Notes: generated from the letters alone by a model not told the origin. Counted from the stretch's first letter, positions 23,684-33,005 are shown. The stretch is 64,000 nt of DNA from Arthrobacter sp. MYb229 (GCF_002975405.1 NZ_PCPS01000001.1:1116001-1180000), one strand, 5' to 3'. A program made the numbers and translations.

Positions 23684-24640
23684 CTACACCGTCCTAATAC
23701 GTGGGTTGATCAGCAGGTACAACAGGTCGACGGCGATGTTCACCAGCACGAAGGTCATCGCGATGGTCAGCACCACGCCCTGGACCAGGTTCGTGTCCTG
23801 ATTGGTGATGCCGTTCATGATCAGCTGTCCCATGCCGGGCAGCGAGAAGATCATCTCGATGACCACCGCGCCGCCGAGCAGGTAGCCGATGCGCAGCCCC
23901 AGCACGGTCACCGGGGTGACCAGTGCGTTGCGCAGCACGTTGCGGCTGACCACCTCATTGCGGGGCACGCCGTTGCCGATGGCGGTGCGCACGTAGTCGC
24001 GGTCCAGCTCCTCGACCATGGAGGTGCGCACCACGCGAGTCAGCGAGGCGGAGACCGGGATGGCCAGGGCCAGCGCGGGCAGGGCCATATGGCTCAGCCA
24101 GGAGCCGAAGCCGCCGCCAGCCGGGGCGGCGCCGCCGGAGGGGAAGAGCGGGTTCGCGCCCAGGGCGAACCACTGGATGAGCAGGATGCCCAGCCAGAAG
24201 GATGGGGTGGCGATCGCGGCGATGGAGAAGATGCGCACCAGCTGGTCCGGCCACTTGTCGCGGTAGAGCGCGCCGAGCACACCGAAGACCAGCGAGATCA
24301 CCACGGCGATGACCACCCCGAGGAAGGTCAGCTGCAAGGTCAGCGGGAAGGCGCCCTGGATCATGGTGCTCACCGACTGGGCCGGCGGCGTGGTGCTGCC
24401 GAAGTCCAGCCGGATCAGCCGGGCGAGGAAGGCGAAGTACTGGATGAAGATCGGATCGTTGAGTCCGCGTTCTTCCCGGTAGGCTTCCTTGGCGGCCGCC
24501 GAGGCACCTTCGCCCAGGGCGCTGGTTGCCTCGTCGCCGGGGGCGAGTTTGAGGATGATGAAGACCAGCAGCGAGATGCCCAGAATCATCACGGGCAGTG
24601 CCGCGAGGCGGCGTAGCAGCAGGTTGAGGAAATTTCCCAC
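23684..24640 (-). CDS. ABC permease, DppB type (sialic acid uptake)
   Basis: 318 residues from GTG 24640, with GGAG about 7 bases upstream. Six membrane segments are visible; the first is LPVMILGISLLVFIILKLAPGD. The cytoplasmic EAA loop reads DYVRTAIGNGVPRNEVVSRNVLRNAL, and PGMGQLIMNGITNQDTNLVQGVV is typical of DppB. It is the partner permease of the fused protein. The longer frame back to 24799 lacks protein character at its start and is rejected. Confidence 0.9.
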   Translation of the reverse strand: MGNFLNLLLRRLAALPVMILGISLLVFIILKLAPGDEATSALGEGASAAAKEAYREERGLNDPIFIQYFAFLARLIRLDFGSTTPPAQSVSTMIQGAFPLTLQLTFLGVVIAVVISLVFGVLGALYRDKWPDQLVRIFSIAAIATPSFWLGILLIQWFALGANPLFPSGGAAPAGGGFGSWLSHMALPALALAIPVSASLTRVVRTSMVEELDRDYVRTAIGNGVPRNEVVSRNVLRNALVTPVTVLGLRIGYLLGGAVVIEMIFSLPGMGQLIMNGITNQDTNLVQGVVLTIAMTFVLVNIAVDLLYLLINPRIRTV

Positions 24641-24728
24641 GCAAGGACTCCGTTGGGTTGGGAAGTGAATGTGGCTCGTCTCTGGCCGGGCTCCGCCCGC
24701 GAAGGCGGTGCCCGGCCAGGCGGTGCGG

Positions 24729-26345
24729 CTAGGCCTTAGGCGATACGCCGACGAAGGACACCCCGGTGGTCGGCAGCGGCGCGAAGCCCTCGACCGCATC
24801 GGGGTTCCAGGCGGTGGGCAGCTGGCGGTGCAGCACCGGGTAGAGCGGCACCTCGGCGGCGATCAGGTTGATGGCCTTGCCCCACGCTTCCTTGGCCTTG
24901 GCCGCATCTTCGGCCTTGACCGCCTGGTCGAGCAGCGTCTGCAGGTCCTTGTATTCCTTGGTTCCGCTCCAGCGGAAGCGGGACTTAGGCCAGACATCTC
25001 CGCGGTAGAACCAGGACAGCAGCAGGTCCAGGTCGTTGCCGAATACCGATGGGTCGCCCGGGGCGGCGACCACGGTGAACTTCCCGGAGTCCACATTGTC
25101 TGCGTACAGGGCACCGGACTGCAGGTTCTGCATGGTCACCGAGACGCCCGGGATCTTGTTCCAGGATTCGAGGATCAGCGGGGCGATGTCCTTCACCCAG
25201 GAGGTGTCAGTGGTCTTCAGCTCGAAGCTCAGGTTGCCCACTCCGGCTTCCTTCAGCAACGCTTCGGCCTTGGCCGGATCGTAGTTGTAGACGGTGTCCG
25301 CCTTGAGGTACTCCGGGTGGGTGTCCTGCACATAGGAGGTCGCGGCCTTGGCATTGCCCAGCAGCGCGGTCTGGATGATGGATTCGGTGTCCAGCCCGTA
25401 GTGCAGGGCCTGGCGGACCTTGGCATCGTCGAAGGGTTTCTCGGCGCAGTTGAACATCAAGAAGAGCAGGCCGAAGGACTGCACCGATTCCACGCTGGCC
25501 TTTGCCTTCAGGCGCTCCATATCCAGGTAGGGCACGTCTTCGATGGCCTGGACGCGGCCCGATTCCATGGCGGTTACCCGGGCGGCCGCATCGGAGAGCA
25601 GGAACCAGGTCATCTTTTCGGCCGTGGCCACCTGGCTGCCGTTGTAGCCCGCGTGCTTGGCGAATTCGATCTTGTCGTCCTTGGTGGCGGAAACGAACTT
25701 GTACGGGCCCGAGCCGATCGGGGTGGCGTCGAAGGCCAGCTGGTCCTTGGAGGCGATGGCCTTCGGGACGACCTTGACCACCGAGATCCGGGTGGGGAAC
25801 AGCGGGAAGGCGTAGTTCAGGGTGAAGGAAACGGTGTTTGCATCCTTGGCCTTGACCGACTTGATGAACGGGATGAACTGCGCGAACAGCGAGGCATTCT
25901 TGGTGTCCAGCACGCGTTCGAAGGAGTACACCACATCCTCGACGGTGACCGGCTTGTCATCGTGGAAGGTCGCGTCCTGGCGCAGCGCCACTTCCCAGGT
26001 GGTGTCGTCGACCTGGACCGGCTGGGCGGCGGCCAGCGCCAGATACGGTTCGCGGGTGGCCGGGTGCAGATCGACCAGGCCTTCGAAAATGTGCATGTTC
26101 GCCGCGTAGGGCGTGGCCCCCGAGGAGGTCATCGGGTCAAACCCGGTGGACAGGGCATAGGAAATGCCGGCGGTGAGCAGGCCTGCGGCGGCAGCTGACC
26201 CGGATCCGCCGGATCCTTCGGCGCTGCTGCCCGATGAGCAAGCGGCGAGGCTGGCGGAGAATGCCGCGGCCGCGCCGACCATGCCGGTAATCTTCAAAAA
26301 GTCTCGACGAGCATAGGGCTTACTTGCCACTTCGTTAAGTGCCAT
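24729..26345 (-). CDS. Family 5 solute-binding lipoprotein (Tat-exported, sialic acid uptake)
   Basis: 538 residues from ATG 26345; GGAGG lies 8 bases upstream. A Tat signal (RRDFLKITG at ~13-21) is followed by a hydrophobic stretch and the lipobox SLAACSSG, so it is exported folded and lipid-anchored outside the membrane. The SBP_bac_5 features are present: the DGLxxHP-like [13 protein letters not shown] region with [24 protein letters not shown], and later [19 protein letters not shown]. It captures the substrate for the permeases. It is the first gene of the nan operon, and a palindromic operator lies 33 bases upstream of the ATG. Confidence 0.9.
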   Translation of the reverse strand: MALNEVASKPYARRDFLKITGMVGAAAAFSASLAACSSGSSAEGSGGSGSAAAAGLLTAGISYALSTGFDPMTSSGATPYAANMHIFEGLVDLHPATREPYLALAAAQPVQVDDTTWEVALRQDATFHDDKPVTVEDVVYSFERVLDTKNASLFAQFIPFIKSVKAKDANTVSFTLNYAFPLFPTRISVVKVVPKAIASKDQLAFDATPIGSGPYKFVSATKDDKIEFAKHAGYNGSQVATAEKMTWFLLSDAAARVTAMESGRVQAIEDVPYLDMERLKAKASVESVQSFGLLFLMFNCAEKPFDDAKVRQALHYGLDTESIIQTALLGNAKAATSYVQDTHPEYLKADTVYNYDPAKAEALLKEAGVGNLSFELKTTDTSWVKDIAPLILESWNKIPGVSVTMQNLQSGALYADNVDSGKFTVVAAPGDPSVFGNDLDLLLSWFYRGDVWPKSRFRWSGTKEYKDLQTLLDQAVKAEDAAKAKEAWGKAINLIAAEVPLYPVLHRQLPTAWNPDAVEGFAPLPTTGVSFVGVSPKA

Positions 26346-26377
26346 CGATGCCACCTCCAAGGAAATAAAGTCAGTTC

Positions 26378-26398
26378 ATCGGACGTAGGATGTCCGAT
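26378..26398. promoter_or_regulatory. Palindromic operator in the nan intergenic region
   Basis: Perfect inverted repeat ATCGGAC - 7 bases - GTCCGAT between the divergent solute-binding protein and gntR genes. It lies close to the leader of the nan operon and is the best candidate site for the adjacent GntR-type repressor. Confidence 0.7.
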
Positions 26399-26477
26399 CT
26401 ATAGCCTAGACTGTAATGGTAATCACTAGCGGTGGTCAACTAGCTCACAACCGCGAATTGGAAAATTGGAGAAGTTC

Positions 26478-27212
26478 ATGACAACTAACGGGCCACGCCG
26501 CACCGATGCAAAGTCACGCCTGCGGGCGCTGACCTCCGATATCACCGCGTTGATCCTGGAACGGAATCTGCTTCCCGGAGACCCGTTGCCCACCGAACAG
26601 GATTTGATGGCCGAGCTGGGCGTGGGGCGCAATTCGCTGCGCGAAGCGGTGAAGGTGCTCCAGGCGCTGGGCATCATCGACACCCGGCACGGTTTTGGCA
26701 TGTTCGTCGCGGAGAATACGCTCAGCGCGCTGCACGATTCGCTCTCCTTCCGCGGGCAGATGTCGCTGCGCCACCGCGGCCACGAGGCCGGCGAGCTGGT
26801 CGATGTGCGCCAGGCCCTGGAGACCGGGCTGATCGACCAGGCCATCCGCGCGGTGACCGAAGAACACCTGCTTGCGCTGGAGGCCAGCGTGGTGAGCATG
26901 GAGCAATCGGCGGTCGATGGCGACATGTTCACCGACGCGGACCGGGACTTCCATCGAATCCTCTTCGAGCCGCTGAATAACACCCTGCTCAGCAATCTGC
27001 TTGGCGTGTTCTGGGAGGTCTACCATTCGATCCACGACGTGATCGGCCAGGCCGAGCCGGATAAGCCGACGCTGCTGGAGACCGCGGCGGCCCACCGCGC
27101 GATTCTCGAGGCGGTTCGCGCCAAGGACATCGAGCAGGCCCGCCTGCTGCTGGCCGAGCATTTCCAGGGAATTCGCCAACTGCTAGCCCGAATGCACGCC
27201 GCGGCGAAATAA
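26478..27212 (+). CDS. nanR: GntR-family (FadR/FCD) regulator of sialic acid genes
   Basis: 244 residues from ATG 26478, with GGAGAA 4-5 bases before it. The N-terminal winged HTH contains DPLPTEQDLMAELGVGRNSLREAVKVLQALGIIDTRHGFGM (split here as the GntR motif). The C-terminal FCD domain has conserved metal or ligand residues in TDADRDFHRILFE and ETAAAHRAILEAV. It is divergent from the transporter and nanAKE operon, so it most likely represses it and is released by sialic acid or a breakdown product. The name nanR is given by context and family. Confidence 0.85.
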   Translation: MTTNGPRRTDAKSRLRALTSDITALILERNLLPGDPLPTEQDLMAELGVGRNSLREAVKVLQALGIIDTRHGFGMFVAENTLSALHDSLSFRGQMSLRHRGHEAGELVDVRQALETGLIDQAIRAVTEEHLLALEASVVSMEQSAVDGDMFTDADRDFHRILFEPLNNTLLSNLLGVFWEVYHSIHDVIGQAEPDKPTLLETAAAHRAILEAVRAKDIEQARLLLAEHFQGIRQLLARMHAAAK

Positions 27213-27230
27213 CTGCCATCCCCCGAGGCA

Positions 27231-27259
27231 TTATCAAACATTTATTTCACAGCTAAGCT
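27231..27259 (+). promoter_or_regulatory. Promoter of pepN
   Basis: TTATCA (27231-27236), a 17-base spacer and TAAGCT (27254-27259), which ends 6 bases before GTG 27266. The spacing predicts that transcription begins at the start codon. Confidence 0.55.
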
Positions 27260-27265
27260 GTAAGG

Positions 27266-29911
27266 GTGGACACATTAGAACGCTATGCACCCAATGAGAA
27301 CCTGCGACGCGACGAGGCAGCTTGGCGCGCGGCCAACATCAGTTGGCACTTCGCAGAAGTCGAGCTTGACCTGAGCAATGCCACCGCCGGAGCGGAAACG
27401 TCCTTCGCCGCGGTGACGACGCTGAACTTCACCTCGGCCTCCGGCGAAACCTTCATCGACTACATACACGAGTCGATCCAGAGCATTGTGCTCAACGGGT
27501 CCGAAATCCCGGTGGCCGATGCGGTGCTCGACGCCCGCATCTATCTGCGCGGATTGCGCACCGACGCACCGAACACCGTGCGGATCGCCGGACGCTCGAG
27601 CTATTCCCGCTCCGGCGAGGGCTTGCACCGCTTCGTGGATCCGCAAGATGGGCAGACCTACCTCTACACGCAGTTCGAGCCCTCCGAGGCGCGCCGCGTC
27701 TTCGCCTGCTTCGAGCAGCCGGATCTGAAGACTAGCTACCGCTTCACGCTCACCGGCCCGGAAGGCTGGCATCTGGCCAGCAACCAGCAGATCCTCGACG
27801 AGGTCAACAACGGCGACGGCAGCAAAACCGTTTCCTGCGCGCCGACCGCGCCGATCTCCAGCTACATCACCGCGGTGCTCGCCGGCCCCTACCACGTCGT
27901 GCGCGGAACGCACCTGCAGAAATTGGCCGACGGCGAAGAGCTGAGCATCGAGATGGCGGCCACCTGCCGGGCCTCGCTGGCCGAGCACTTCGACGGCGAA
28001 GAGATCCTGAAGCTGACCAGCCAGGGCCTGGATTACTTCCACGAACTCTTCGACTTCCCCTACCCCTGGGGCAAATACGATTCGGCCTTCGTCCCCGAAT
28101 ACAACCTCGGCGCCATGGAAAACCCCGGACTGGTGACCTTCACCGAACGCTATGTATTCACCTCGCAGGCCACCGAGGCCCAGCACGAGCAACGCGCCAA
28201 CACCCTGATGCACGAGATGGCGCATATGTGGTTCGGCGACCTGGTCACCATGAGATGGTGGGATGATCTGTGGCTCAAGGAGTCCTTCGCGGACTACATC
28301 GGCACCCTGGCCAATGACGAGGCCACCGACTTCTCCACCGCCTGGACCACCTTCGCGGCCCGCCGCAAGGCCTGGGCCTATGTGGCGGACCAGATGCCTA
28401 GCACCCACCCGATCGTGGCGGATATTCCGGATCTGCTGGCCGCAGACCAGAACTTCGACGGCATCACCTACGCCAAGGGCGCGTCCGTGCTCAAGCAGCT
28501 GGCCGCCTTCGTCGGCGCCGAGGCGTTCCGCGACGCGGCGCGCGCCTACTTCCGCGAGCACGCGTACGCCAACACCACACTGGAAGACTTCCTGCAGGCC
28601 CTGGAAAAGGCCAGCGGGCGCGATATGCGCGGTTGGGCCGATGCCTGGCTGAAGACCAGCGGGGTGCCGAAGCTCGCGGCGCACTACACGGTGGACGAAT
28701 CGGGCCTGATCACCACCGCGCAATTGGAGCAGCGCGGGACCGACCCGATCAGCGGCGAGCCGATCATCCGCCCCCACGTGCTGAGCGTGGCCGCCTACAC
28801 GCTGCGCGCCGGCATCTTGGAGCGCAGCGAATCCCAACGCGTGGAACTTGTGGGAGCCAGCGTCGACCTGGATTTCCTGGTTGGCCAGCGCGCCCCGGAC
28901 CTGTTGCTGCCCAACGACGGGGATGAAACCTACGCGTTGATCGAATTCGACCAGCGCTCGCTGCAGACCCTGCTGGAGCACCTGGGCGCGCTGCGCGATT
29001 CCTTGCCGCGTGCCACCTGCTGGGCCTCGCTCTGGGATGCGGTCCGCCAGGGAAAACTCGATGCGCAAAGCTATGTGGCGGCGATTTTGGAGCACGCCCA
29101 CACCATCGAGGACTCGGGGGTGTTCTCGGTGCTGCTGGACCAGCTGGCCACCTCGATCTCCAAGTATGTCGCCCCGGAACTTCGCGCGGCACTGCGCGAG
29201 CAGGCGGCTCGGGTGCTCACCGGTTGGCTCACGGATTTCGCTTCCGGCAGCGACCAGCAAACCACCACCGCGCGCATGCTGGCCCGTCTGGCGCGCTCCG
29301 GAGTGGCGCCGGAGATCATCGATTCCTTCCTCGCCGAGGAACCGAATCCCTATCGAGTCACCGTCGACGAGCAGCTGCGCTGGGCCAGCTATATTGCCCT
29401 CGCGGCCTCCGGCCGGTTGGACTCCGCCGCCCAGGAGCGGATGCATGAGGCGGCGAAGGCCAACCCGACCAGCGTCGCGCAGAACTCGGTGCGCACCGCC
29501 TTGGCCGCCCGCCCGGATGCCGCGGTCAAAGAAGCCGCCTTCGACACGGTGCTGATGGGCCACGACGACAACGGTTCGCTGTCCAACGACGCGCTCTCGG
29601 CGATCGCCCAAGGTTTCGCCATGGGATCTCCCAGCCTCCTGGCCGACTGCCAGCGGCGCTACTGGGCGGCCATCCTGCCGGTCTTCGAAACGATGAGCAT
29701 GGAATTCGCCACGCGCGTGATCGAGGGGCTCTATCCGGGCATCCAGGATCTGACCGGCGACCCGGAGCAGAACCCGACACTGCTTGCGGCTAACGCCTGG
29801 CTGGAGGCCAACCAGTCGGCGCCGGCCGCCCTGCAACGCATCCTCATCGAGGAACGTGCAGAGCTTCAGCGCAGCCTGCAGGCGCAGTCCTTCAGCCGGA
29901 TCAGCCGCTAG
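27266..29911 (+). CDS. pepN: Aminopeptidase N (M1 metallopeptidase)
   Basis: 881 residues, a usual length for actinobacterial PepN. It removes N-terminal residues from peptides in the cytoplasm. The N-terminal beta domain is followed by the substrate motif GAMENPG and the zinc site HEMAHMWFGDLVTMRWWDDLWLKE, in which HExxH and the Glu 18 residues later bind Zn (motif split over residues ~315-340). The catalytic Tyr region and a C-terminal helical ERAP1-like domain complete it. GTG 27266 lacks a Shine-Dalgarno sequence and fits a leaderless start. The stop lies 12 bases from that of the convergent lipoate ligase-like gene. Confidence 0.93.
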   Translation: MDTLERYAPNENLRRDEAAWRAANISWHFAEVELDLSNATAGAETSFAAVTTLNFTSASGETFIDYIHESIQSIVLNGSEIPVADAVLDARIYLRGLRTDAPNTVRIAGRSSYSRSGEGLHRFVDPQDGQTYLYTQFEPSEARRVFACFEQPDLKTSYRFTLTGPEGWHLASNQQILDEVNNGDGSKTVSCAPTAPISSYITAVLAGPYHVVRGTHLQKLADGEELSIEMAATCRASLAEHFDGEEILKLTSQGLDYFHELFDFPYPWGKYDSAFVPEYNLGAMENPGLVTFTERYVFTSQATEAQHEQRANTLMHEMAHMWFGDLVTMRWWDDLWLKESFADYIGTLANDEATDFSTAWTTFAARRKAWAYVADQMPSTHPIVADIPDLLAADQNFDGITYAKGASVLKQLAAFVGAEAFRDAARAYFREHAYANTTLEDFLQALEKASGRDMRGWADAWLKTSGVPKLAAHYTVDESGLITTAQLEQRGTDPISGEPIIRPHVLSVAAYTLRAGILERSESQRVELVGASVDLDFLVGQRAPDLLLPNDGDETYALIEFDQRSLQTLLEHLGALRDSLPRATCWASLWDAVRQGKLDAQSYVAAILEHAHTIEDSGVFSVLLDQLATSISKYVAPELRAALREQAARVLTGWLTDFASGSDQQTTTARMLARLARSGVAPEIIDSFLAEEPNPYRVTVDEQLRWASYIALAASGRLDSAAQERMHEAAKANPTSVAQNSVRTALAARPDAAVKEAAFDTVLMGHDDNGSLSNDALSAIAQGFAMGSPSLLADCQRRYWAAILPVFETMSMEFATRVIEGLYPGIQDLTGDPEQNPTLLAANAWLEANQSAPAALQRILIEERAELQRSLQAQSFSRISR

Positions 29912-29923
29912 ATTACCCCGGCT

Positions 29924-30979
29924 CTACGGAACGCGAGCCGTCCAGGCCTCGGTGTCGAATTTCGATTCGGCCAGGTCCTGGGCGGCCTTTCGCGTCTGCG
30001 CATCGAGCTGCGCCCGGGTGGCGCCGGTGCGCTTGGCGAAGGTGTCCATCATCGTGGTGATGAGCTGGGAGCGGTCCTGGCTGGTTTGCGACTTGAGCGG
30101 ATCCACGCGCTTGACCGCCGAGGTGATGCCCTTGTCGGAGATCTTTTCGCGGCCGATGCGCAGCACCTGGACCATCTTCTGCGCATCGATGTCATAGCTC
30201 ATCGTCACGTGGTGCAGCAGCGCGCCGTTGGCCAGGCGTTTTTGCGCCGCGCCGCCGATCTTCCCGCTGGGCGTGGCAATGTCGTTGAGCGGCTTGTAGT
30301 ACGCCTTGATGCCCACTGATTCCAGGGCCTGCATTACCCAGTCGTCGAGGAACGGGTAGGAGTCTGCGAAGCTCATCCCATCGACCAGGGAGTCCGGGGC
30401 GTACAGCGAATAGGTGATGCAGTTGCCAGCCTCCATGAACATCGCGCCGCCGCCGGATATGCGGCGGACCACCTTGATGCCGTGGTGCTTGGCCTGTTCC
30501 ATGTCCACCTCGTTCTTTAGGGACTGGAAGGAACCGATAACCACCGCGGATTCGTCCCAATCCCAGAAGCGGATGGTGGGTTTGCGTTCCCCGGCGGCGA
30601 TTTGCCGGGTGAGCACCTCATCCAGTGCTACCTGTTCGGCTACCGGGATGATCTGCGGGCCGAGGATTTCCCACTGGTGGTCCTCCCATTTGGTCGCGTG
30701 GCCCAGGCTCCGGCGTACCGCACGAGCCACCGCGTCGGCGTCGAAGCCGAACAGCACCGCACCTTCGCGCAGATTCGCGTTGACCGCGTCGCGGATGGTG
30801 CCGTGGCTGGCTTCGGTGGGCAGCCCGTCGAGAGCCGTATTGAGGTCTTCGAGGGCTTCGTCCGGTTCCAGGAAGAAGTCGCCATTCACCGAAGCATTGG
30901 CGATCACCCCGTTGCTGCTTTCGAGATCTACGACGACTAATTTGCCGCCGACTACCTTGTATTCGCCATGATGCTTCAT
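29924..30979 (-). CDS. Lipoate-protein ligase A-like protein with N-terminal accessory domain
   Basis: 351 residues. Residues ~1-90 resemble the small accessory domain of lipoate ligases (KVVGGKLVVVDLESSNG, LNTALDGLP, NLREGAVLFGFDADAVARAV), which in E. coli LplA lies at the C-terminus. The large biotin/lipoate ligase domain follows: PTIRFWDWDESAVVIGSFQS, VVRRISGGGAMFMEAGN and KPLNDIATPSGKIGGAAQKR with the ligase Lys. It would attach lipoate to E2 subunits or the H protein. A TAGAAT box 6 bases before ATG 30979 suggests a leaderless mRNA. The reversed domain order is found in other actinobacterial members. Confidence 0.85.
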   Translation of the reverse strand: MKHHGEYKVVGGKLVVVDLESSNGVIANASVNGDFFLEPDEALEDLNTALDGLPTEASHGTIRDAVNANLREGAVLFGFDADAVARAVRRSLGHATKWEDHQWEILGPQIIPVAEQVALDEVLTRQIAAGERKPTIRFWDWDESAVVIGSFQSLKNEVDMEQAKHHGIKVVRRISGGGAMFMEAGNCITYSLYAPDSLVDGMSFADSYPFLDDWVMQALESVGIKAYYKPLNDIATPSGKIGGAAQKRLANGALLHHVTMSYDIDAQKMVQVLRIGREKISDKGITSAVKRVDPLKSQTSQDRSQLITTMMDTFAKRTGATRAQLDAQTRKAAQDLAESKFDTEAWTARVP

Positions 30980-31083
30980 GGGACGATTCTATCGTCTGAG
31001 GCTGGAGGGGAGTTAAAGCGCAAAGGGCGCGAGGGGTGACTAGTTGCTCCTTGCCGGCGGCGATCACCGCGGCTATTCAGCGG

Positions 31084-31983
31084 CTAGCGCTCCAGCCGGG
31101 TCTCCGCCTCCACGCGGCCGAGCTTGTCCGGATTCCGCATGGCGAAAATCCGTGCGACCCTGCCTTCCTCCACCACCAGGCTTATGAGTGAGGGACCGCC
31201 TGCTTCATCGTCGATGCGGATGCCCAGGGCCCCGTTGAGCCAGAGAAGCACGATCTTCGGGTTTTGCGCGGCCTCCGGGAAGAGCCGCAGCAGATTGGTC
31301 ACCTTCTTCGCACCGTACACCGGCACCCGAACGGCCTGGGCGACGCCGCCGCCGTCGGCGATGAGTATGACCTCGGGGGCCAGCACGTCCATCAGCCCCT
31401 GCACATCCCCGGTGGTGACCGCCGCCAGGAAGCTTTCCACGACTTCCCGCTGCTCGCTGCGATCCACGCGCATGCGGGGGCGCCGGGCGGCCACATGAGA
31501 GCGTGCACGGCTGACGATCTGGCGCACGGCGGCCGCCGACTTGCCCACGGACTCGGCAATTTCCGCGTAAGGCACGTCGAAGACTTCGCGCAGCACGAAT
31601 ACCGCACGCTCCACGGGGGCGAGCGATTCGAGGATGGTGAGCATGGCGATCGAGACGCTTTCGGCCAGCTCCACGTCCTCGGCGACATCCGGCACGGTGA
31701 GCAGGGGCTCGGGCAGCCATTGCCCGACGTAGTCCTCCCGCCGCCTGGACAGCGTGCGCAGGCGGTTGAGCGCCTGGCGGCTGACGGTGCGCACGAGGTA
31801 GGCCCGCGGGTCGCGGACGGCCGCGCGGACGCCGGGGTCCAGTTCAGCCCAACGGAGCCAGGCTTCCTGCACCACGTCCTCGGCATCCGCCGCGGAGCCG
31901 AGCATCTCGTAGGCGACGGTGAAGAGCAGGCCGCGGTGCACGAGGAACGGATCCTGCAGGTCAGCGGCGCCGAGGTTGCTCAT
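31084..31983 (-). CDS. sigJ: ECF41-type sigma factor (SigJ-like) with SnoaL-like C-terminal domain
   Basis: 299 residues. Sigma-70 region 2 occupies ~10-80 (FLVHRGLLFTVAYEMLGSAADAEDVVQEAWLRW in two halves) and region 4 ~110-165 (LAPVERAVFVLREVFDVPYAEIAESVGKSAAAVRQIVSRAR). A NTF2/SnoaL-like domain follows; in ECF41 factors it replaces an anti-sigma factor and tunes activity. The ATG lies 5 bases after the stop of a carboxymuconolactone decarboxylase-family gene, the standard ECF41 neighbour. The ECF41-type promoter at 32610-32636 precedes that gene, so autoregulation is expected. Confidence 0.9.
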   Translation of the reverse strand: MSNLGAADLQDPFLVHRGLLFTVAYEMLGSAADAEDVVQEAWLRWAELDPGVRAAVRDPRAYLVRTVSRQALNRLRTLSRRREDYVGQWLPEPLLTVPDVAEDVELAESVSIAMLTILESLAPVERAVFVLREVFDVPYAEIAESVGKSAAAVRQIVSRARSHVAARRPRMRVDRSEQREVVESFLAAVTTGDVQGLMDVLAPEVILIADGGGVAQAVRVPVYGAKKVTNLLRLFPEAAQNPKIVLLWLNGALGIRIDDEAGGPSLISLVVEEGRVARIFAMRNPDKLGRVEAETRLER

Positions 31984-31988
31984 GCCGC

Positions 31989-32569
31989 CTATGCTACTCC
32001 GCGGCCGCCGCGCTCCGCGAGCGGTTTCAGCCCGCAGGAATCGGCGAATCCCTCGGATTCGATGCCGAGGGCGACGTTGCTGCGGGTGGTGAGGTTGGCG
32101 AAGCCGATGACGCTGGTCAGTTCGACTAGCGCCGGCGCGCCCAATTGCTCGAGCAGCCGTGCCGAGAGTTCGTCGGTCACCGAGACGGGCGTGGCGCTCA
32201 TGGCCTCTGCATACTCCAGGACGTCGCGCTCCAGCGGGGTGAAGACCTCGGACTCGCGCCAGCACGGGATCTGCCGGGCCTTGTCCAGGTCCAGGCCGTG
32301 GTTGTGCGCCATGAAGTAATTGTAGTCCAGGCACCACGTGCAGCCGATGAAAGAGGCCACGGCCATATGGGCGTAAGACTTCAGCGACTCATCGCAGCTG
32401 TCCCACTTCTGCACCTTCTGCCCGATGCCCATGGATGCCTTGAGCACGGGCTTGTTGTGCCACATCACGCCCAGGGATTCCGGGACTTTGCCGAACATCT
32501 TCGCGCTGAATTTCTTGATGAGTGCACCGTAGAGACCGGTGATTTCTGTGGCCGGATTCTGCTGGTCAT
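31989..32569 (-). pseudogene. AhpD/CMD-family protein (ECF41 partner), 5' frame disrupted
   Basis: From ATG 32498 the frame encodes 169 residues with the CMD/AhpD active site FIGCTWCLDYNYFMAHNHG (CxxC and a nearby His). It likely acts as a peroxidase or hydrolase induced with the sigma factor. The same frame is clearly coding further upstream (QQNPATEITGLYGALIKKF, SAKMFG) but has no start codon there. The only ATG with a strong Shine-Dalgarno (AGGAGG, 4 bases before ATG 32567-32569) is out of frame by one position. A single-base indel, a sequencing error or use of the internal ATG 32498 are the options; the last lacks a ribosome binding site. Confidence 0.75.
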
Positions 32570-32609
32570 GACTCCTCCTGCGGGTCGGTTCTGGGTCCTA
32601 TGACATGAA

Positions 32610-32636
32610 GACACCGCCCGCGCCCGATCTGTGACA
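32610..32636 (-). promoter_or_regulatory. ECF41-type promoter
   Basis: On the minus strand TGTCACA (32636-32630), a 16-base spacer and TGTC (32613-32610) match the published ECF41 consensus TGTCACA-n16-CGTC except for one base. It lies 40 bases before the AGGAGG of the CMD-sigJ operon. Confidence 0.8.
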
Positions 32637-32686
32637 CCTCGGTTGCGCAGGCCAATCGACCGGCGGTGTGCTGCCGGTTAAAAAGC

Positions 32687-32725
32687 AAACGGCGCGATTC
32701 CAGTCAAACTGGAATCGCGCCGTTT
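32687..32725. terminator. Bidirectional terminator after rpmE2
   Basis: Perfect 17-bp stem (AAACGGCGCGATTCCAG and complement) with a TCAAA loop. The flanking A and T runs allow termination on both strands. On the minus strand it ends the rpmE2 transcript. Confidence 0.9.
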
Positions 32726-32747
32726 TAAGCTTGCGAGGGGCGAAGAA

Positions 32748-33005
32748 TTACTTCTTGCCGCCGAAGCCCTTGAAGCGGGCGTTGAAGCGCTCGACACGGC
32801 CAGCGGTGTCCATGATGCGCTGCTTACCGGTGTAGAACGGGTGCGATGCAGCCGAAATTTCGACGTCGATCACTGGGTAGGTGTTGCCATCTGCCCACTC
32901 GATGGTCTTGTCCGACGAACGGGTCGAACGGGTCAGGAACTGCTCGCCGGAAGCCAGGTCGTTGAAGACAACTGGACCGTACTGTGGATGAATATCAGCC
33001 TTCAT
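32748..33005 (-). CDS. rpmE2: Ribosomal protein L31, type B (zinc-free)
   Basis: 85 residues, starting [16 protein letters not shown]. The CxxC zinc ligands of type A L31 are absent; FLTRST and [25 protein letters not shown] are typical of type B. Such C-minus paralogues are often induced under zinc limitation by Zur, but I see no clear Zur box in the ~130 bases upstream. AAAAGG precedes ATG 33005. A strong terminator follows. Confidence 0.95.
   Translation of the reverse strand: MKADIHPQYGPVVFNDLASGEQFLTRSTRSSDKTIEWADGNTYPVIDVEISAASHPFYTGKQRIMDTAGRVERFNARFKGFGGKK

Noticed and set aside
27275-29836. 853-codon open frame antisense to pepN
   Set aside because: Shadow of a genuine high-GC gene with GAMEN and HExxH motifs on the other strand.
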